DNA of 5,426 nt. Origin: Chloroflexota bacterium. Lineage in GTDB: Bacteria > Chloroflexota > UBA6077 > CF-72. Location: NCBI GenBank assembly GCA_019247135.1, contig JAFAPL010000696.1, positions 1 through 5,426 on the forward strand, in the 5' to 3' direction. The notes under the pieces were generated by a model. The model saw only the letters and a list, made by a program, of their open reading frames with translations, was not told the DNA's origin and did no database searches. Positions 4,781 to 5,426 of the stretch are shown in pieces. Numbering within the stretch: position 1 is the stretch's first letter; each line of letters begins with the position of its first letter. A program made the position numbers and the translations under genes.

Positions 4781-5426
4781 TTTCACGCCGAAGATGTACG
4801 CGGCCGTGCGCCAGAAGATCTGGTCCTGCTCGTCGGCTGATAAGCCCGCGTCCTCGAAGGCGTGCATCCACGCGGTCAGCTCGCGGCTCATGTGGGCCAT
4901 GTCGCTGTCGGAGCCCCACGTCAATTTGAGCGTGGAGACCTCGTTGCGCAACATCCGGCGCTCCATCAGATGCCGACGTACGACGGTGCCTCCAGAGATA
5001 TCGAAATACACGTTGCGGCGCCAGCGCGCGACGGCCGCGGCGGAGTCGTACAGACCATATCCCAGGTGGGCGCCGATAATCCGAAGCTCCGGAAACGCGA
5101 CGCTGATGCCGTCGAGGAAAACTGGTTGCATGCGGCCCGCGCCGTACCACGAATCCACGCCCTCCTCCAGCTCGTGATGGCGGCGCCGCTCCATGTCGCG
5201 AGCGAGATCCTCGGCCGCCTCGAGGCTGGCCGGCGGGAACTGGAGGTAGTCGATCATCCCGCCCACGATCCCCGTGTGAAACAAGCACACGAGACTGTGC
5301 CGCTCGGCTTCGGCGTAGACCGGAAAATACGTCGGATCGTCGTAATTGCGACGCGGATTGATGATCTTCAATCCCTGAAATCCGCGCGCTGCGAAATCAG
5401 ACACCATGGCTGGCGTCGTCTTGTCG
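4775..5426 (-). CDS. Amidohydrolase-2 family metal-dependent hydrolase (5' end outside window)
   Basis: TIM-barrel metal-dependent hydrolase of the amidohydrolase-related (amidohydro_2) family, which includes hydrolases and nonoxidative decarboxylases of small acids. The frame stays open to the right edge (codons DKTTPA precede the first in-window ATG at 5407), and the text starts in mid-barrel, so that ATG is not taken as the start. Counted from that Met, GFQGLKI (9-15) and DPTYFPVYAEAE (24-35) are typical of the family. LFHTG supplies His44, IIGAHLGYG supplies His114, and TWGSDSD (163-169) supplies the late Asp167; these are the usual metal and catalytic positions. The N-terminal HxH strand would lie outside the window. 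A charged stretch at about 62-90 (AAEDLARDMERRRHHELEEG) forms an insertion between barrel strands. The C-terminus IFWRTAAYIFGVKD matches the family's terminal helix. The stop faces that of the methyltransferase, one base away. Substrate unknown. Confidence 0.88.
   Translation of the reverse strand, partial: DKTTPAMVSDFAARGFQGLKIINPRRNYDDPTYFPVYAEAERHSLVCLFHTGIVGGMIDYLQFPPASLEAAEDLARDMERRRHHELEEGVDSWYGAGRMQPVFLDGISVAFPELRIIGAHLGYGLYDSAAAVARWRRNVYFDISGGTVVRRHLMERRMLRNEVSTLKLTWGSDSDMAHMSRELTAWMHAFEDAGLSADEQDQIFWRTAAYIFGVKD

Overview
The window (high G+C, roughly 60% by eye) looks like chromosomal DNA of a free-living, probably soil-dwelling bacterium. It has dense coding, enzymes of broad catabolic families, GTG starts in two of the larger genes, and no mobile-element, tRNA or rRNA signal. 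The phylum cannot be fixed from sequence alone; a high-GC soil lineage such as Acidobacteriota is only a guess.

Layout, left to right. Bases 1-3864 are read leftward (minus strand). In transcription order they hold a 137-residue protein I do not recognise (3864-3451), a 139-bp leader region, an ABC-F family ATPase (3311-1686), a zinc-type alcohol dehydrogenase (1674-607) and an SsuD-like flavin-dependent monooxygenase (563 to beyond base 1). The last three are 11 and 43 bp apart and look like one operon. Bases 3865-3987 are a divergent intergenic region with a perfect 24-bp palindrome at its centre. A Tam-like SAM methyltransferase (3988-4773) runs rightward. It meets, with a single base between the stop codons, a leftward amidohydrolase-2 family gene that enters from the right edge.

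The most interesting element is the leader of the ABC-F gene. It holds a 12-codon open reading frame with its own ribosome-binding site. Downstream segments can pair as 1:2 plus 3:4, hiding the ABC-F Shine-Dalgarno, or as 2:3, freeing it. This is the layout of erm-type translational attenuators, which sense ribosome stalling by antibiotics. ABC-F proteins of the antibiotic-resistance group protect ribosomes and some are controlled by leader-peptide attenuation, so the regulator fits its gene. It suggests that the ABC-F, alcohol dehydrogenase and monooxygenase genes may form a drug-inducible response unit. The pairings were found by hand in GC-rich DNA and need folding and comparative tests.

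No CRISPR array, insertion sequence, RNA gene or convincing rho-independent terminator was seen.
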